A program made the translations under genes and the position numbers. Below are positions 9,475 to 19,674 of a stretch of DNA of 42,068 nucleotides, piece after piece. Origin of the DNA: an uncultured Eisenbergiella sp. (lineage in GTDB: Bacteria > Bacillota > Clostridia > Lachnospirales > Lachnospiraceae); contig CANQUI010000014.1 of assembly GCA_947626995.1 (NCBI GenBank), forward strand, positions 1 to 42,068, written 5' to 3'. The notes under the pieces were generated by a model. It was not told the DNA's origin, did not search any database, and saw nothing but the letters and a program-made list of their open reading frames with translations. Every line of letters begins with the position of its first letter. Within the stretch, counting starts at the first letter, position 1.

Positions 9475-12400
9475 TTATCTCTCCTTTTTGCCAAGGCTTT
9501 CATAAAACGCCTCGATCTGCGCCTCTTCCCTGCTCATGCCCTGCTCTTCAAACTGCGAGGACAACTGGAGCAGCCGTTTATAGTCTTCCGGTATGATCTT
9601 TTTGAATTTCGGCAGATAGTCCGCAAAATGCGCCAGCACCTCGCGTCCCTTTTGGGAACCGGTATGCGCCACATGGGCCTGGATCATGGCGTAAAGCTCC
9701 TCCTTGTCGAACTTGGTCTCCACCTTTTCCATGAGCACCATTTCCTTGTTCAGATTGCGGTACAGGCAGTTCTTTTCGTCCAGCACATAGGCGATTCCGC
9801 CGCTCATACCGGCCGCGAAGTTTTTCCCGGTGGGCCCCAGGATCACGGCGCGGCCGCCGGTCATATATTCGCAGCCGTGTTCGCCCACGCCCTCTACCAC
9901 GGCGATGGCCCCGGAATTCCGGACGCAGAACCGTTCTCCCGCCACACCGGCGATATAGGCTTCGCCGCTGGTGGCGCCATAGAGCGCTACGTTGCCGATG
10001 ATGATATTTTCATGGGGTTCGAACTTCGCCTTTTCCGGCGCATATACCACCAGCTTCCCGCCGGAAAGACCCTTGCCGAAATAATCGTTGCTGTCGCCGC
10101 ACAGAGAAAGGGTAAGCCCCTTTGGCAGGAAAGCGCCGAAGCTCTGTCCGCCCGCTCCCTCGCACCGGATGGTGATGGTGTCGTCGGCAAGCCCTTCCGG
10201 GTGCTGCCTTGTGATCTCCGCCCCCAGCAGCGTGCCGAAGGTGCGGTCCACATTGGTCAGCTTCACCTTGTATTCTTTCTTTTCGCCTGTTGCGATGGCG
10301 TGCATCAGATCCTTTTTCTTTAACAGCACCGCCTCGTCCTTGGTCTTTTCCAGGGCAAAGTCATACGCGCAGGCCGGATCGAACACACACAGCTTCCGGT
10401 CCGTCTGGGGCGCCGCCTGCAGGATACTGCTTAAGTCCACCTTGGCCGCCCGTCCGGTGAGCCCTTCCTTTTTCTTTAACAGATCGGTACGGCCCACCAT
10501 TTCGTTCACGGTGCGCACGCCGAGCTTTGCCATATATTCCCGCAGCTGCCGGGCGATAAAGCGCATGAAGTTTTCCACATACTCCGGCTTGCCGATAAAC
10601 CGCTTGCGCAGCTCCGGATTCTGCGTGGCCACCCCCATAGGGCAGGTGTCCAGATTACAGACGCGCATCATCACGCATCCCAGCGTCACCAAAGGCGCCG
10701 TGGCAAAGCCGAATTCCTCCGCGCCCAGAAGCGCCGCGATGGCCACGTCCCGGCCGCTCATCAGCTTGCCGTCCGTTTCGATCATGACCCGGTTGCGCAG
10801 GCCGTTTTGCAAAAGCGTCTGATGGGTCTCGGAAAGGCCCAGCTCCCAGGGCAGTCCCGCGTTATGAATGGAGCTGATGGGAGCCGCGCCGGTACCGCCG
10901 TCGTAGCCGGAAATGAGCACCACCTGGGCGCCCGCCTTGGCAACGCCGGCGGCCACCGTGCCCACACCGGCCTCCGATACCAGTTTGACGGAGATCCGGG
11001 CGTATTTGTTCGCATTTTTCAGATCGTAAATCAGCTGCGCCAGATCCTCAATGGAATAAATATCATGATGCGGCGGCGGAGAAATCAGGCTCACGCCGGG
11101 CGTGGAATGTCGGGTCTTGGCAATCCAGGGATAGACCTTCCTGGCGGGAAGATGACCGCCCTCTCCGGGCTTTGCTCCCTGCGCCATTTTGATCTGGATC
11201 TCCTTTGCGCTTACCAGATAACGGCTGGTGACGCCGAAACGGCCGCTGGCCACCTGCTTGATGGCGGAGCTTCTGTCATGATCCGTGCCCGCCGATTCCA
11301 GGCGCTCATCGCTTTCTCCGCCCTCTCCGCTGTTGGATTTTCCGTGGAGATGGTTCATGGCGATGGCCAGCGCTTCATGGGCTTCCTCGGAAATGGAACC
11401 GTAGGACATGGCGCCGGTCTTAAACCGCTTTACGATTTCCTCCTCGCTCTCCACCTCCTCTAAGGGCACGCCCTGTTCGGGATAGTTGAAATCCATCAGA
11501 CTGCGCAGATAGCCGGAATTTTCGTCGTCGATCTGCTTTGTATACGCCACGAATTTCTCATAGTCCCCTTCCCGGGTCGCCTGCTGCAGCAGATGAATGG
11601 TCTGGGGGTTGTACCGGTGCTGTTCTCCCTGGCTGCGCATCTTATGCCGCCCCATGGAGGAAAACGTCAGGTCCGTTTCCAGTCCCAGCGGATCGAACGC
11701 CCGGGAATGTTGCGCGTCGGTCTGCGCGGCAATATCTTTTAACGTAATGCCGCCCACCCGGCTCACGGTCCCGGTAAAATAGCGGTCGATCACTTCCTGG
11801 GAAATGCCGACGGCCTCAAAGATCTGGCTGCCCTGATAGGACTGGATCGTAGAAATCCCCATCTTGGAAGCGATCTTGACAATGCCCGAAAGGATGGCGT
11901 TATCATAATCGTTGACCGCGGCGTAATAATCTTTGTTCACCAGTCCGCTCTCCACCAGCTCCGCGATGGTGGCATGGGCCAGGTACGGGTTGACGGCGCT
12001 GGCGCCATATCCCAAAAGCGCCGCGAAATGATGCACCTCTCTGGGTTCGCCGGACTCTAAGATGAGGGAAAGGGCCGTGCATTTCTTGGTCTTTACCAGA
12101 TGCTTATGCACCGCCGAAACCGCCAAAAGCGACGGGATCGCCACATGGTTTTCATCCACGCCCCGGTCGGAAAGGATCAGGATATTGGCGCCCTCCCGGT
12201 ACGCCTTATCCACTTCCACAAACAGATGCTCCAGCACCCGGTCCATGGGCGTGCTCTTATAAAAGATGATGGGCACGTATGCCACCTGAAAGCCGGGCTT
12301 ATCCATGGTGCGGATCTTTAAAAGATCCAGGTCCGTCAGGATCGGATTGTGGATTTTTAAAACCTGACAGTTCTCCGGCTTTTCCTCCAGCAAATTTCCG

Positions 12401-14049
12401 TTTTTGCCCACATAAACGGTGGTAGAGGTCACGATCTTTTCCCGGGTGGCGTCGATGGGCGGGTTGGTCACCTGGGCAAACAGCTGCTTAAAGTAAAAGA
12501 ACAGCGGCTGGTATTCTTTGGAAAGCACCGCCAGAGGCGTATCCACGCCCATGGCGCCGATCTGCTCGGACCCGTTTAACGCCATGGCGCAGATGCCGCC
12601 CCGGTATTCCTCATAGGTATAGCCGAACGCCTTTTGCAGACGCGCCCTTTCCTCCTGCGTATAGGAAGGGATCTTTTCATTGGGGATCTTCAGTTCTCCC
12701 AGCGTCACCAGATTGCTGTCCAGCCATTCTCCGTAGGGCTCCCGCAGCGCGTAGGATTCCTTGATCTGTTCGTCCGAAAGCACCTCTCCGCGGGTCGTAT
12801 CCACCAGCAGCATCTTCCCCGGATGCAGCCGTTCTTTTTTCAGGATATGCTCCGCCGGCAGCTCCAGCACTCCCACCTCGGAGGACAGGATGAGCCTGTC
12901 GTCGTCGGTGATGTAATAGCGGGAAGGGCGCAGGCCGTTGCGGTCCAGCACCGCTCCCATCACGTCTCCGTCGGAAAACAGGATGGAAGCCGGCCCGTCC
13001 CAGGGCTCCATCATCGTGGCGTAATACTGATAAAAGTCCCTTCCCTCCTGGGAAATCGTATCGTTGTGGGTCCAGGGCTCCGGAATGGTAATCATCACGG
13101 CCAGCGGCAGATCCATCCCGCTCATCACCAGAAATTCCAGGGTATTGTCCAGCATCGCGGAATCGGAACCGTTGGTGTTTACCACCGGCAGCACCTTGGT
13201 CAGATCGTCCGCGGAAAACCGATGGGCGGACATGGTCTCCTCTCTGGCCAGCATTTTATCCACGTTTCCCTTAATGGTGTTGATCTCGCCGTTATGTACG
13301 ATAAAACGGTTCGGATGCGCCCGCTCCCAGCTGGGATTGGTGTTGGTGGAAAAACGGGAGTGGACGATGGCGATAGCGGAATCGTAATCGCTGTCCTGCA
13401 GATCCAGGAAAAACGTACGAAGCTGTCCCACCAGAAACATGCCCTTATAGACAATGGTGCGGCTGGACAGGGAAGGCACGTAGGTATTGTCGTTGCTTTG
13501 TTCAAACACCCGGCGCACCACATAGAGCTTACGGTCAAAATCCAGCCCGCAGGCCAGATTTTCCGGCTTTTGCACAAACCCCTGGCAGATCACCGGCATA
13601 CATTCCCTGGCCTTATGCCCCAGCACGTCGGGATCCGTCGGCACGTTCCGCCAGCCCAGAAACCGCATCCCCTCTTTCTGGACGATGATCTCAAACATCT
13701 TTTTGGCCTGACTGCGTTTGAGCTCGTTTTGCGGGAAAAAGAACATTCCCACGCCGTATTCCCGCTCCCGTCCGATCTCAAAGCCTTCCTTCGCGCAGGC
13801 CTTTTGAAAGAAACGGTGGGAGATCTGGGTCAAAATCCCTACCCCGTCTCCGGTCTTTCCTTCCGCGTCCTTGCCCGCGCGATGCTCCAGATTTTCCACG
13901 ATCTTCAAAGCGTCCGCCACGATCTGATGGCTCTTTTTGCCCTTTATATTGACCACCGCTCCGATCCCGCAGTTATCATGTTCAAATTCCGGACGGTAAA
14001 GTCCCTGTCCCGCGTTCTGACCGCAAAGCATCTTTTCCTTCTGTTTCAT
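9475..14049 (-). CDS. gltB: Glutamate synthase large subunit
   Basis: The alpha subunit of GOGAT converts glutamine plus 2-oxoglutarate to two glutamates. The 1524 residues are full family length. A class II glutaminase domain has the nucleophile Cys27 (DNCGIGAVV), so the first 26 residues should be cleaved off. A linker domain and an FMN-binding synthase barrel follow ([34 protein letters not shown]). The 3Fe-4S motif, [21 protein letters not shown], lies near residue 1140, and a C-terminal beta-helix carries the repeated Gly pattern. The start overlaps the pyrG stop as ATGA, with GGAGG 7 bases before, so it is translationally coupled to pyrG. It sits in the minus-strand operon with gltD and glnA. 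Confidence 0.97.
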   Translation of the reverse strand: MKQKEKMLCGQNAGQGLYRPEFEHDNCGIGAVVNIKGKKSHQIVADALKIVENLEHRAGKDAEGKTGDGVGILTQISHRFFQKACAKEGFEIGREREYGVGMFFFPQNELKRSQAKKMFEIIVQKEGMRFLGWRNVPTDPDVLGHKARECMPVICQGFVQKPENLACGLDFDRKLYVVRRVFEQSNDNTYVPSLSSRTIVYKGMFLVGQLRTFFLDLQDSDYDSAIAIVHSRFSTNTNPSWERAHPNRFIVHNGEINTIKGNVDKMLAREETMSAHRFSADDLTKVLPVVNTNGSDSAMLDNTLEFLVMSGMDLPLAVMITIPEPWTHNDTISQEGRDFYQYYATMMEPWDGPASILFSDGDVMGAVLDRNGLRPSRYYITDDDRLILSSEVGVLELPAEHILKKERLHPGKMLLVDTTRGEVLSDEQIKESYALREPYGEWLDSNLVTLGELKIPNEKIPSYTQEERARLQKAFGYTYEEYRGGICAMALNGSEQIGAMGVDTPLAVLSKEYQPLFFYFKQLFAQVTNPPIDATREKIVTSTTVYVGKNGNLLEEKPENCQVLKIHNPILTDLDLLKIRTMDKPGFQVAYVPIIFYKSTPMDRVLEHLFVEVDKAYREGANILILSDRGVDENHVAIPSLLAVSAVHKHLVKTKKCTALSLILESGEPREVHHFAALLGYGASAVNPYLAHATIAELVESGLVNKDYYAAVNDYDNAILSGIVKIASKMGISTIQSYQGSQIFEAVGISQEVIDRYFTGTVSRVGGITLKDIAAQTDAQHSRAFDPLGLETDLTFSSMGRHKMRSQGEQHRYNPQTIHLLQQATREGDYEKFVAYTKQIDDENSGYLRSLMDFNYPEQGVPLEEVESEEEIVKRFKTGAMSYGSISEEAHEALAIAMNHLHGKSNSGEGGESDERLESAGTDHDRSSAIKQVASGRFGVTSRYLVSAKEIQIKMAQGAKPGEGGHLPARKVYPWIAKTRHSTPGVSLISPPPHHDIYSIEDLAQLIYDLKNANKYARISVKLVSEAGVGTVAAGVAKAGAQVVLISGYDGGTGAAPISSIHNAGLPWELGLSETHQTLLQNGLRNRVMIETDGKLMSGRDVAIAALLGAEEFGFATAPLVTLGCVMMRVCNLDTCPMGVATQNPELRKRFIGKPEYVENFMRFIARQLREYMAKLGVRTVNEMVGRTDLLKKKEGLTGRAAKVDLSSILQAAPQTDRKLCVFDPACAYDFALEKTKDEAVLLKKKDLMHAIATGEKKEYKVKLTNVDRTFGTLLGAEITRQHPEGLADDTITIRCEGAGGQSFGAFLPKGLTLSLCGDSNDYFGKGLSGGKLVVYAPEKAKFEPHENIIIGNVALYGATSGEAYIAGVAGERFCVRNSGAIAVVEGVGEHGCEYMTGGRAVILGPTGKNFAAGMSGGIAYVLDEKNCLYRNLNKEMVLMEKVETKFDKEELYAMIQAHVAHTGSQKGREVLAHFADYLPKFKKIIPEDYKRLLQLSSQFEEQGMSREEAQIEAFYESLGKKER

Positions 14050-15695
14050 TCCATTTCCTCCTTGGCTGTCGCCGCATATTCCGTTTTGCCGGCGTTTTCA
14101 TATCGGACCGCCGCCTCGATCAGCCCCTTAAACAAAGGATGGGCCAGATTCGGACGCGACTTGAATTCCGGATGGGCCTGGGTGGCCACAAAAAACGGAT
14201 GATCGGCCAGCTCGATCATTTCCACGATCCGGCCGTCCGGAGAGATCCCGGAAAGCACCATGCCGTTTTTCTCCAGGATTTCCCGGTAATCGTTGTTCAC
14301 TTCATAGCGATGACGGTGACGTTCTGAAATTTCTTTTTTCCCATACAGCTTCCTGGCCAGCGATCCCTCTTTTAAAAGACAGGGATACGCCCCCAGGCGG
14401 AGCGTGCCGCCGATGTTCTCCACGCCGTTTTGCTCCGGCATCAGCGCGATCACGGGATCCGGCGTATCCGGATCCAGTTCGATACTGGCCGCCGCGCCAA
14501 GTCCCGCCACGTTTCTTGCAAATTCCACGATGGCCAGCTGCATCCCCAGACACAGCCCCAGATAGGGGATTTTATTTCTTCGGGCGTATCCCACCGCCAG
14601 GATCTTTCCTTCCGTTCCTCTCTGGCCGAACCCGCCCGGTACCAAAATACCGTCCACATCGTGCAGATATTCTCCCAGATTCTCCGGCGTCAGCTCTTCC
14701 GCGTCGATCCAGCGGATGTGCACTTCCGCCCGGTTGGCAATGCCGCCGTGCTTTAACGCTTCGACCACGCTCAGGTACGCGTCGTGCAGCGCCACGTATT
14801 TTCCCACCAGAGCGATGGTCACCTCGGTAAGCGGATGATGCAAATCCTCCACCATCGCGTACCAGTCGCTCAGGTTCGGCTCCGGGCAGGGCAGATGCAG
14901 ACATTCGCACACCGCCTGGGCCAGCTTTTCCTTTTCCAGCATCAGCGGAACCTCATAGAGGGAAGGGGCGTCCAGATTCTGCAGCACATGTTCTTTTTTC
15001 ACGTTACAAAACAGCGCGATCTTTTCCTTCATTTTATCATCCAGCGGATAATCGGAACGGCACACCAGAATGTCCGGCCAGATCCCCATGCTCTGCAAAG
15101 ACTTGACGCTCATCTGGGTGGGCTTTGTTTTCATTTCCCCGGACGCTTTTAAATAAGGAATCAACGTCACCTGGATCAGCGCCACATTCTCCCGTCCCAT
15201 CTGCGCCTGAAACTGTCGGATCGCTTCCAGGAAGGGCTGGCTTTCGATATCGCCCACCGTGCCGCCCACCTCGATGATGGAAATGGTTTCCTCCTCCGGC
15301 GTCTTCGCCTGATAGAACCGGGACTTGATCTCGTTGGTAATATGCGGGATCACCTGTACCGTCCCGCCGCCGTAGTCCCCATGGCGTTCCTTATTTAATA
15401 CGGACCAGTAAATCTTTCCGGTGGTCACGTTGGAATTAAAATCCAGGCTCTCGTCAATGAACCGCTCATAGTGCCCCAGATCCAGATCCGTCTCGGTACC
15501 GTCGTCGGTCACATAGACCTCTCCGTGCTGGATGGGGTTCATCGTGCCCGGATCCACATTGATATAAGGATCAAACTTCTGCATCGTCACATGGTAGCCT
15601 CTGGCCTTTAACAGACGTCCCAGCGATGCCGCCGTGATTCCTTTCCCCAGGCCGGATACGACGCCGCCCGTCACAAACACGTATTTTACCGCCAT
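14046..15695 (-). CDS. pyrG: CTP synthase
   Basis: It aminates UTP to CTP with glutamine-derived ammonia and ATP. The 549 residues show the synthetase domain ([17 protein letters not shown] at the N-terminus, [25 protein letters not shown]) and a class I glutaminase domain from about residue 300 ([12 protein letters not shown], then LCLGMQLA with the nucleophile Cys, and a late HPEF). The ATG at 15695 has GGGAGG 8 bases upstream. It opens the operon and overlaps gltB by 4 bases. Linking pyrG with glutamate synthase is uncommon and fits a glutamine-spending theme. A promoter and a long leader hairpin precede it. Confidence 0.97.
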   Translation of the reverse strand: MAVKYVFVTGGVVSGLGKGITAASLGRLLKARGYHVTMQKFDPYINVDPGTMNPIQHGEVYVTDDGTETDLDLGHYERFIDESLDFNSNVTTGKIYWSVLNKERHGDYGGGTVQVIPHITNEIKSRFYQAKTPEEETISIIEVGGTVGDIESQPFLEAIRQFQAQMGRENVALIQVTLIPYLKASGEMKTKPTQMSVKSLQSMGIWPDILVCRSDYPLDDKMKEKIALFCNVKKEHVLQNLDAPSLYEVPLMLEKEKLAQAVCECLHLPCPEPNLSDWYAMVEDLHHPLTEVTIALVGKYVALHDAYLSVVEALKHGGIANRAEVHIRWIDAEELTPENLGEYLHDVDGILVPGGFGQRGTEGKILAVGYARRNKIPYLGLCLGMQLAIVEFARNVAGLGAAASIELDPDTPDPVIALMPEQNGVENIGGTLRLGAYPCLLKEGSLARKLYGKKEISERHRHRYEVNNDYREILEKNGMVLSGISPDGRIVEMIELADHPFFVATQAHPEFKSRPNLAHPLFKGLIEAAVRYENAGKTEYAATAKEEME

Positions 15696-15726
15696 ACTCT
15701 CTCCTCCCGTCCTGTATGAACAGAGA

Positions 15727-15769
15727 AGGGCATCAAATAAGCCTGCTTTGGCAGGCTATCTGACGCCCT
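15727..15769 (-). promoter_or_regulatory. Long leader hairpin upstream of pyrG
   Basis: Read on the minus strand, two arms of 19-20 nt (AGGGCGTCAGATAGCCTGC and its partner) pair over 19 bp with two G-U pairs, one bulged U and the loop CAAA. The hairpin lies about 35 nt downstream of the likely transcription start and 31 nt before the ATG. The following bases (TTCTCTGTTC) are only moderately U-rich, so this is a weak terminator at best, or an RNA stability or attenuation element. Known pyrG leaders of Firmicutes use CTP-dependent attenuation. The arm here contains GGGC, but it is not placed at the likely transcript start, so that mechanism is not demonstrated. Confidence 0.6.
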
Positions 15770-15811
15770 CGTCATTCCGTAATTACCAATATGTTTTCAA
15801 TCTCTCGTAAT

Positions 15812-15840
15812 AGTTTATACGATTCATGCGGATTTGTAAA
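15812..15840 (-). promoter_or_regulatory. Sigma-A promoter of the pyrG-gltBD-glnA-ANTAR-dapL operon
   Basis: On the minus strand, TTTACA (15840-15835) and TAAACT (15817-15812) are 17 bases apart. Transcription should start near 15805, giving a leader of about 110 nt. A TATAAA shifted by two bases is an alternative -10. It diverges from the glnN promoter, whose -35 begins about 60 bases away, so one intergenic region serves both arms of the glutamine island. Confidence 0.55.
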
Positions 15841-15896
15841 GTCTTTTTCTTCGATTTTCCGTAAAAATAAAATGCCGATTTTTTATAAAAAAGTGC

Positions 15897-15924
15897 TTGA
15901 CATTTCTTCTGAGGGGTGTATACT
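15897..15924 (+). promoter_or_regulatory. Sigma-A promoter of glnN
   Basis: A perfect TTGACA (15897-15902) and TATACT (15919-15924) are 16 bases apart. The glmS promoter at 21590 has the same -35, -10 and spacer length. Transcription should begin near 15931, immediately before the ANTAR-type hairpin and terminator, so the leader has almost no other sequence upstream of the switch. Confidence 0.8.
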
Positions 15925-15933
15925 ACGAATCGT

Positions 15934-15949
15934 AAAGCAAAGGCGCTTT
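15934..15949 (+). promoter_or_regulatory. Putative ANTAR-binding hairpin in the glnN leader
   Basis: A 5-bp stem AAAGC / GCTTT closes the hexaloop AAAGGC. Loop position 1 is A and position 4 is G, the two conserved bases of described ANTAR-target hairpins. The loop and 3' half of this hairpin are also the 5' arm of the terminator at 15939-15975, so only one structure can form at a time. The amt leader has the same loop with a different but still paired stem. Described ANTAR targets usually have two such hairpins in tandem; I find only one here. Confidence 0.65.
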
Positions 15950-15975
15950 GGAGGATCTCCGAAGCGCTTTTTTTA
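15939..15975 (+). terminator. Leader terminator (attenuator) before glnN
   Basis: A 15-bp stem (AAAGGCGCTTTGGAG pairing with CTCCGAAGCGCTTTT, loop GAT, two G-U pairs) is followed by a run of seven T. It lies between the glnN promoter and the glnN ribosome binding site, with no gene before it, so its job must be premature termination. Its 5' arm is shared with the hexaloop hairpin at 15934-15949. Confidence 0.85.
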
Positions 15976-16025
15976 TGTGAGAACGCAGCCAAACGCGTGA
16001 TCGAAGATCGAAAGGAGAACATTTT

Positions 16026-18122
16026 ATGGAAAAAGGGATTCCCGAACTTTATGGCAGCCTGGTCTTTAACGACAAGGTGATGCGCGACAAGCTCCCGAAG
16101 GATATTTATAAAGCGTTGCGCAAAACGATCGAGAATAACACGCATCTGGAGTTGGATGTGGCCAATTCCGTAGCGGTAGCGATGAAGGAATGGGCCGTGG
16201 AAAACGGCGCCACGCATTTCACGCACTGGTTCCAGCCGATGACAGGTTTCACGGCGGAAAAGCACGACAGCTTCATCTCCCCTGTGGGCAATGGACAGAT
16301 CATTATGGACTTTTCCGGCAAGGAGCTTGTAAAGGGCGAACCCGACGCTTCCAGTTTCCCCTCCGGCGGCCTGAGAGCCACCTTTGAGGCAAGAGGCTAT
16401 ACCGCGTGGGATCCCACCTCTCCTGCGTTCATCAAGGACGGCACCTTATATATCCCCACCGCTTTCTGTTCCTACAGCGGCGAAGCGCTGGATAAGAAAA
16501 CACCTCTCCTGCGTTCCATGGAGACTCTGAGCAAGGAAGCCACCAAGATCCTGAATCTGCTGGGACAGACGGACGTGACCAGCGTTTCCACTACCATCGG
16601 TCCCGAGCAGGAATATTTCCTGATCGACAAGGATCTGTACACGCAGCGCAAAGACCTGATCTTCACCGGACGGACGCTGCTGGGCGCAATGCCTCCCAAA
16701 GGGCAGGAAATGGAAGATCATTATTTTGGCGCCTTAAAACCCCGCGTGGCCGCTTACATGCACGATCTTGACATGGAGCTTTGGAAGCTGGGAATTCCCG
16801 CCAAGACCAAGCACAATGAGGTGGCCCCTTCCCAGCACGAGCTGGCTCCCATTTTTGATACCGCCAATATCGCGGTGGACCACAACCAGCTGACCATGGA
16901 GATCATGAAAAAGGTGGCGGACAAACACGGCCTGGTATGCCTGCTCCATGAAAAGCCCTTCGACGGCATCAACGGTTCGGGCAAACACAACAACTGGTCC
17001 ATGATCACCAACACCGGCGTCAATCTGCTGGATCCCGGCCGTACCCCCGCCGAAAACATCCAGTTTCTGATCTTTTTAATGGCTGTCATCAAGGCCGTGG
17101 ACGAATATGCGGATCTGATGCGTCTGTCCGTGGCCAGCGCAGGAAACGATCACCGGCTGGGCGCCAACGAAGCGCCTCCCGCCATTGTTTCCATTTTCCT
17201 GGGCGATGAGCTGACCGCCGTTTTGGATTCCATCGAAAACGACACCTTCTTTGGCAAACATCAGCGCATCCAGATGGAAACCGGTGCCACGGTGCTGCCC
17301 CATTTCTTTAAGGACAATACGGACAGAAACCGTACTTCGCCTTTTGCGTTTACGGGCAATAAGTTCGAATTCCGTATGCTGGGTTCTTCCATCTCCGTGG
17401 CTGGCCCCAACATCATCCTGAACACGGCGGTAGCGGAAGCGCTCTCCCAGTTCTATGACGAGTTAAAGGACACGCCGGCGGACGGCATGGAGGAAGCGGT
17501 ACATGCGCTGGTAAAACGCGCCATTTTAAAACATAAAAAGATCATCTTCAACGGAAACGGTTATACCGACGAATGGGTGGAGGAAGCGGAAAAACGCGGA
17601 CTTTACAATCTCAAATCCACGCCGGAAGCGCTGCCTTGCTTCATCGCAAAAAAGAATATCAAGCTGTTCACCGAGCATAAGATCTTTACCGAAAGCGAGA
17701 TCTATTCCCGCTATGAGATCCTGCTGGAGAACTACTGCAAGACGCTTCACATCGAGGCGAGAACCATGCAGGATATGATCCGTCGCGACTTCCTTCCCGC
17801 TCTGATGGAATACACCGACGAGGTGACCTGCTCCATCAGCGGCAAAAAGGCGGTGGCCGACCTGCCCTGCACGGCCGAGACCAAACTGCTTTCCAAGCTG
17901 TCCGGCTATTACGAGGAGATCTATCTGGCCGAGGAGAAACTGGAAGCCGACACCAAAACGGCGGAAGGACTTGCGGATATGCAGGAAGCGGCAAACTTTT
18001 ATCATGAAACGATCCTGGCCGATATGGACGCTATCCGTAAGGCTGCGGACGCGGCGGAGGAATATCTGCCCGACAGCATCCTTCCCTATCCGAATTACGA
18101 GGCCCTTCTGTTCTCCGTCTGA
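16026..18122 (+). CDS. glnN: Glutamine synthetase type III
   Basis: This 698-residue enzyme belongs to the large GSIII family, typical of Bacteroidetes, cyanobacteria and Clostridia, and makes glutamine from glutamate and ammonium. Visible blocks are THFTHWFQPMTGFTAEKHDSF near residue 58, SSFPSGGLRATFEARGYTAWD near 110, GPEQEYFLID near 194, KTKHNEVAPSQHELAP near 262, and GSGKHNNWSM near 318 (GK-HNN instead of the GMH of GSI). The ATG has AAAGGAGA about 8 bases before it. Transcription starts about 95 bases upstream and must pass an intrinsic terminator that overlaps an ANTAR-type hairpin. It begins a plus-strand operon with purF and amt, divergent from the operon with glnA. Confidence 0.95.
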   Translation: MEKGIPELYGSLVFNDKVMRDKLPKDIYKALRKTIENNTHLELDVANSVAVAMKEWAVENGATHFTHWFQPMTGFTAEKHDSFISPVGNGQIIMDFSGKELVKGEPDASSFPSGGLRATFEARGYTAWDPTSPAFIKDGTLYIPTAFCSYSGEALDKKTPLLRSMETLSKEATKILNLLGQTDVTSVSTTIGPEQEYFLIDKDLYTQRKDLIFTGRTLLGAMPPKGQEMEDHYFGALKPRVAAYMHDLDMELWKLGIPAKTKHNEVAPSQHELAPIFDTANIAVDHNQLTMEIMKKVADKHGLVCLLHEKPFDGINGSGKHNNWSMITNTGVNLLDPGRTPAENIQFLIFLMAVIKAVDEYADLMRLSVASAGNDHRLGANEAPPAIVSIFLGDELTAVLDSIENDTFFGKHQRIQMETGATVLPHFFKDNTDRNRTSPFAFTGNKFEFRMLGSSISVAGPNIILNTAVAEALSQFYDELKDTPADGMEEAVHALVKRAILKHKKIIFNGNGYTDEWVEEAEKRGLYNLKSTPEALPCFIAKKNIKLFTEHKIFTESEIYSRYEILLENYCKTLHIEARTMQDMIRRDFLPALMEYTDEVTCSISGKKAVADLPCTAETKLLSKLSGYYEEIYLAEEKLEADTKTAEGLADMQEAANFYHETILADMDAIRKAADAAEEYLPDSILPYPNYEALLFSV

Positions 18123-18164
18123 TTTTGATACAACGGATCGAACCACAGGAAGGAACCTCATACC

Positions 18165-19592
18165 ATGTCCATACAGACATCTGACAAAACAACCGCACGC
18201 ACCGGCGCAAAGCGCGTAGCGCTGGTGCGTTCCATAAAAGAAGAATGTGGCGTGTTCGGAATCCTCAATCCGGACGCGGCGCCGGCGGCGCCCGATCTGT
18301 ATTACGGTCTGAGCGCCCTGCAGCACCGCGGACAGGAAGCCGCCGGTATGGCGGTGTGCGATACCTTCGGCCCCATGGGAAATATCTCCTCGAAAAAGGA
18401 CATGGGACTGGTCAGCGAGGTTTTCCGTCCCGATACCCTAAACGCCTTACAGGGCAATCTGGGCATCGGTCACGTACGCTATTCCACCACCGGTTCCAGC
18501 ACCGCAGAAAACGCCCAGCCTCTGGTTTTGAAGTATTTAAAGGGCACGCTAGCGCTCTGCCATAACGGAAATCTGACCAATGCGGCGCAGCTGCGTCAGG
18601 AGCTGGAGGAAAGCGGCGCCATCTTTCACACCACTACGGATTCGGAAGTGATCGCCTGCCATATCGCGCGGGAACGGACGAAAACTGCCTGCGTGGAGGA
18701 TGCCATTTTACATACCGCAAGAAAATTGAAGGGCGGCTACGCACTGGTCATCATGAGCCCCCGTAAGCTGATCGGCGTACGGGACCCGCTGGGACTCAAA
18801 CCGCTCTGTCTGGGCAAACGAAAGGACAGCTACATCCTGGCTTCCGAAAGCTGCGCCCTGACCGCTGTAAACGCGGAATTTGTCCGCGATATCCTGCCCG
18901 GCGAGATCGTCACCATCACCAAAGACAGAATCCGGTCCGACTGCCGGCTCACGCAGGAAAAACACGCGCACTGTATTTTTGAATACATCTACTTCGCCCG
19001 GCTGGATTCCACGCTGGACAAAGTGAATGTTTACGACGCGAGGATCCGCGCCGGAAAGGCGCTGGCGCTCTCCCATCCCGCAAAAGCGGATCTGGTCACC
19101 GGCGTCCCCGACTCCGGCCTCGCGGCCGCAATGGGTTTCGCACAGGCCTCCGGCCTGCCCTTTGCCCTTGCGTTTCACAAAAACAGCTATGTGGGAAGGA
19201 CGTTCATCAAACCCACCCAAAAGGAGCGGGAATCGGCCGTCCACCTGAAACTGAGCGTACTGTCCAGCGTCGTGAGGGACAAAAGCATCGTCCTCATCGA
19301 CGATTCCATCGTCCGCGGCACCACAATGGCAAGCCTCATCAACATGTTAAAACAGGCCGGGGCGAAAGAGGTCCATGTGCGCATCAGCTCCCCTCCCTTT
19401 CTGTACCCTTGTTATTACGGAACCGATGTTCCCAGTAACGACCAGCTGATCGCTTCTTCCCACACAGCTGATGAAATCTGCGCCCGCATCGGCGCGGATT
19501 CCCTGGGCTATATGCGGATCGACGATCTTTCCCAAATGACCGGGGAGCTTCCATTATGTAAAGCGTGTTTTGATAACCAATATCCTGTGTAA
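18165..19592 (+). CDS. purF: Amidophosphoribosyltransferase (glutamine PRPP amidotransferase)
   Basis: It catalyses the first step of purine synthesis, transferring glutamine-derived ammonia to PRPP. It has 475 residues with an N-terminal propeptide: the class II glutaminase nucleophile should be Cys28 in EECGVFGI. The glutaminase pattern is clear (ALQHRGQEAAGMAV, GIGHVRYSTTG, ALCHNGNLTN). The PRPP loop is SIVLIDDSIVRGTTM near residue 367. Four Cys placed like the Fe-S ligands of Bacillus PurF are present (HCIFEYIYF, YPCYYGTD and LCKAC), so an oxygen-sensitive cluster is likely. The start is 42 bases after glnN, with AGGAAGG upstream and no separate promoter seen. It may be a second purF copy tied to nitrogen status; I cannot see the rest of the pur genes. 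Confidence 0.94.
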   Translation: MSIQTSDKTTARTGAKRVALVRSIKEECGVFGILNPDAAPAAPDLYYGLSALQHRGQEAAGMAVCDTFGPMGNISSKKDMGLVSEVFRPDTLNALQGNLGIGHVRYSTTGSSTAENAQPLVLKYLKGTLALCHNGNLTNAAQLRQELEESGAIFHTTTDSEVIACHIARERTKTACVEDAILHTARKLKGGYALVIMSPRKLIGVRDPLGLKPLCLGKRKDSYILASESCALTAVNAEFVRDILPGEIVTITKDRIRSDCRLTQEKHAHCIFEYIYFARLDSTLDKVNVYDARIRAGKALALSHPAKADLVTGVPDSGLAAAMGFAQASGLPFALAFHKNSYVGRTFIKPTQKERESAVHLKLSVLSSVVRDKSIVLIDDSIVRGTTMASLINMLKQAGAKEVHVRISSPPFLYPCYYGTDVPSNDQLIASSHTADEICARIGADSLGYMRIDDLSQMTGELPLCKACFDNQYPV

Positions 19593-19612
19593 CACTCTCC
19601 CCTTTGGTTATC
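19572..19612 (+). repeat. Inverted repeat at the purF stop
   Basis: GATAACCAA (19572-19580) and TTGGTTATC (19604-19612) are perfect 9-bp complements with 23 bases between them; the first arm overlaps the purF end. No T-run follows, so it is not a standard terminator. It could protect or shape the purF-amt junction in mRNA, or it could be chance. Confidence 0.35.
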
Positions 19613-19628
19613 GGACATTCTTTAATAC

Positions 19629-19674
19629 ACAACGCAAAGGCGCGTTTCAAAACAGGAAACGCGTCTTTTGTTGT
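19629..19674 (+). terminator. Leader terminator-like hairpin before amt
   Basis: AAAGGCGCGTTTC pairs with GAAACGCGTCTTT over 13 bp (one G-U) around a 7-nt loop, and an outer ACAAC / GTTGT helix extends it. The T-tract is interrupted (CTTTTGTTGT), so termination may be weaker than in the glnN leader. It lies between the purF stop and the amt ribosome binding site. A second small repeat, GGCC-TTTT-GGCC flanked by A-runs (19676-19700), lies directly in front of the AGGAGG site and may influence ribosome access. Confidence 0.65.
19631..19646 (+). promoter_or_regulatory. Putative ANTAR-binding hairpin in the amt leader
   Basis: A 5-bp stem AACGC / GCGTT closes the hexaloop AAAGGC, identical to the loop in the glnN leader and with the A1 and G4 of ANTAR targets. 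The stem bases differ from glnN at two pairs, and both changes keep pairing. The 3' half is shared with the 5' arm of the hairpin at 19629-19674, so the folds are mutually exclusive. I see no good -35/-10 pair just upstream, so readthrough from purF is the likely RNA source. Confidence 0.65.

Noticed and set aside
12634-14202. A 522-codon plus-strand frame opposite gltB and the pyrG end
   Set aside because: It is a shadow of the conserved glutamate synthase coding sequence, with His/Gln-rich antisense composition and no family resemblance.
15770-15806. A second promoter placing the pyrG transcript start at GGGC for CTP-dependent slippage control
   Set aside because: A TTGAAA is present but the matching -10 (GAATGA) is poor; the TTTACA-17-TAAACT promoter upstream is better.
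15783-16265. A 160-codon minus-strand frame across the glnN start and leader
   Set aside because: It overlaps the glnN promoter, terminator and N-terminus and shows no conserved protein features.
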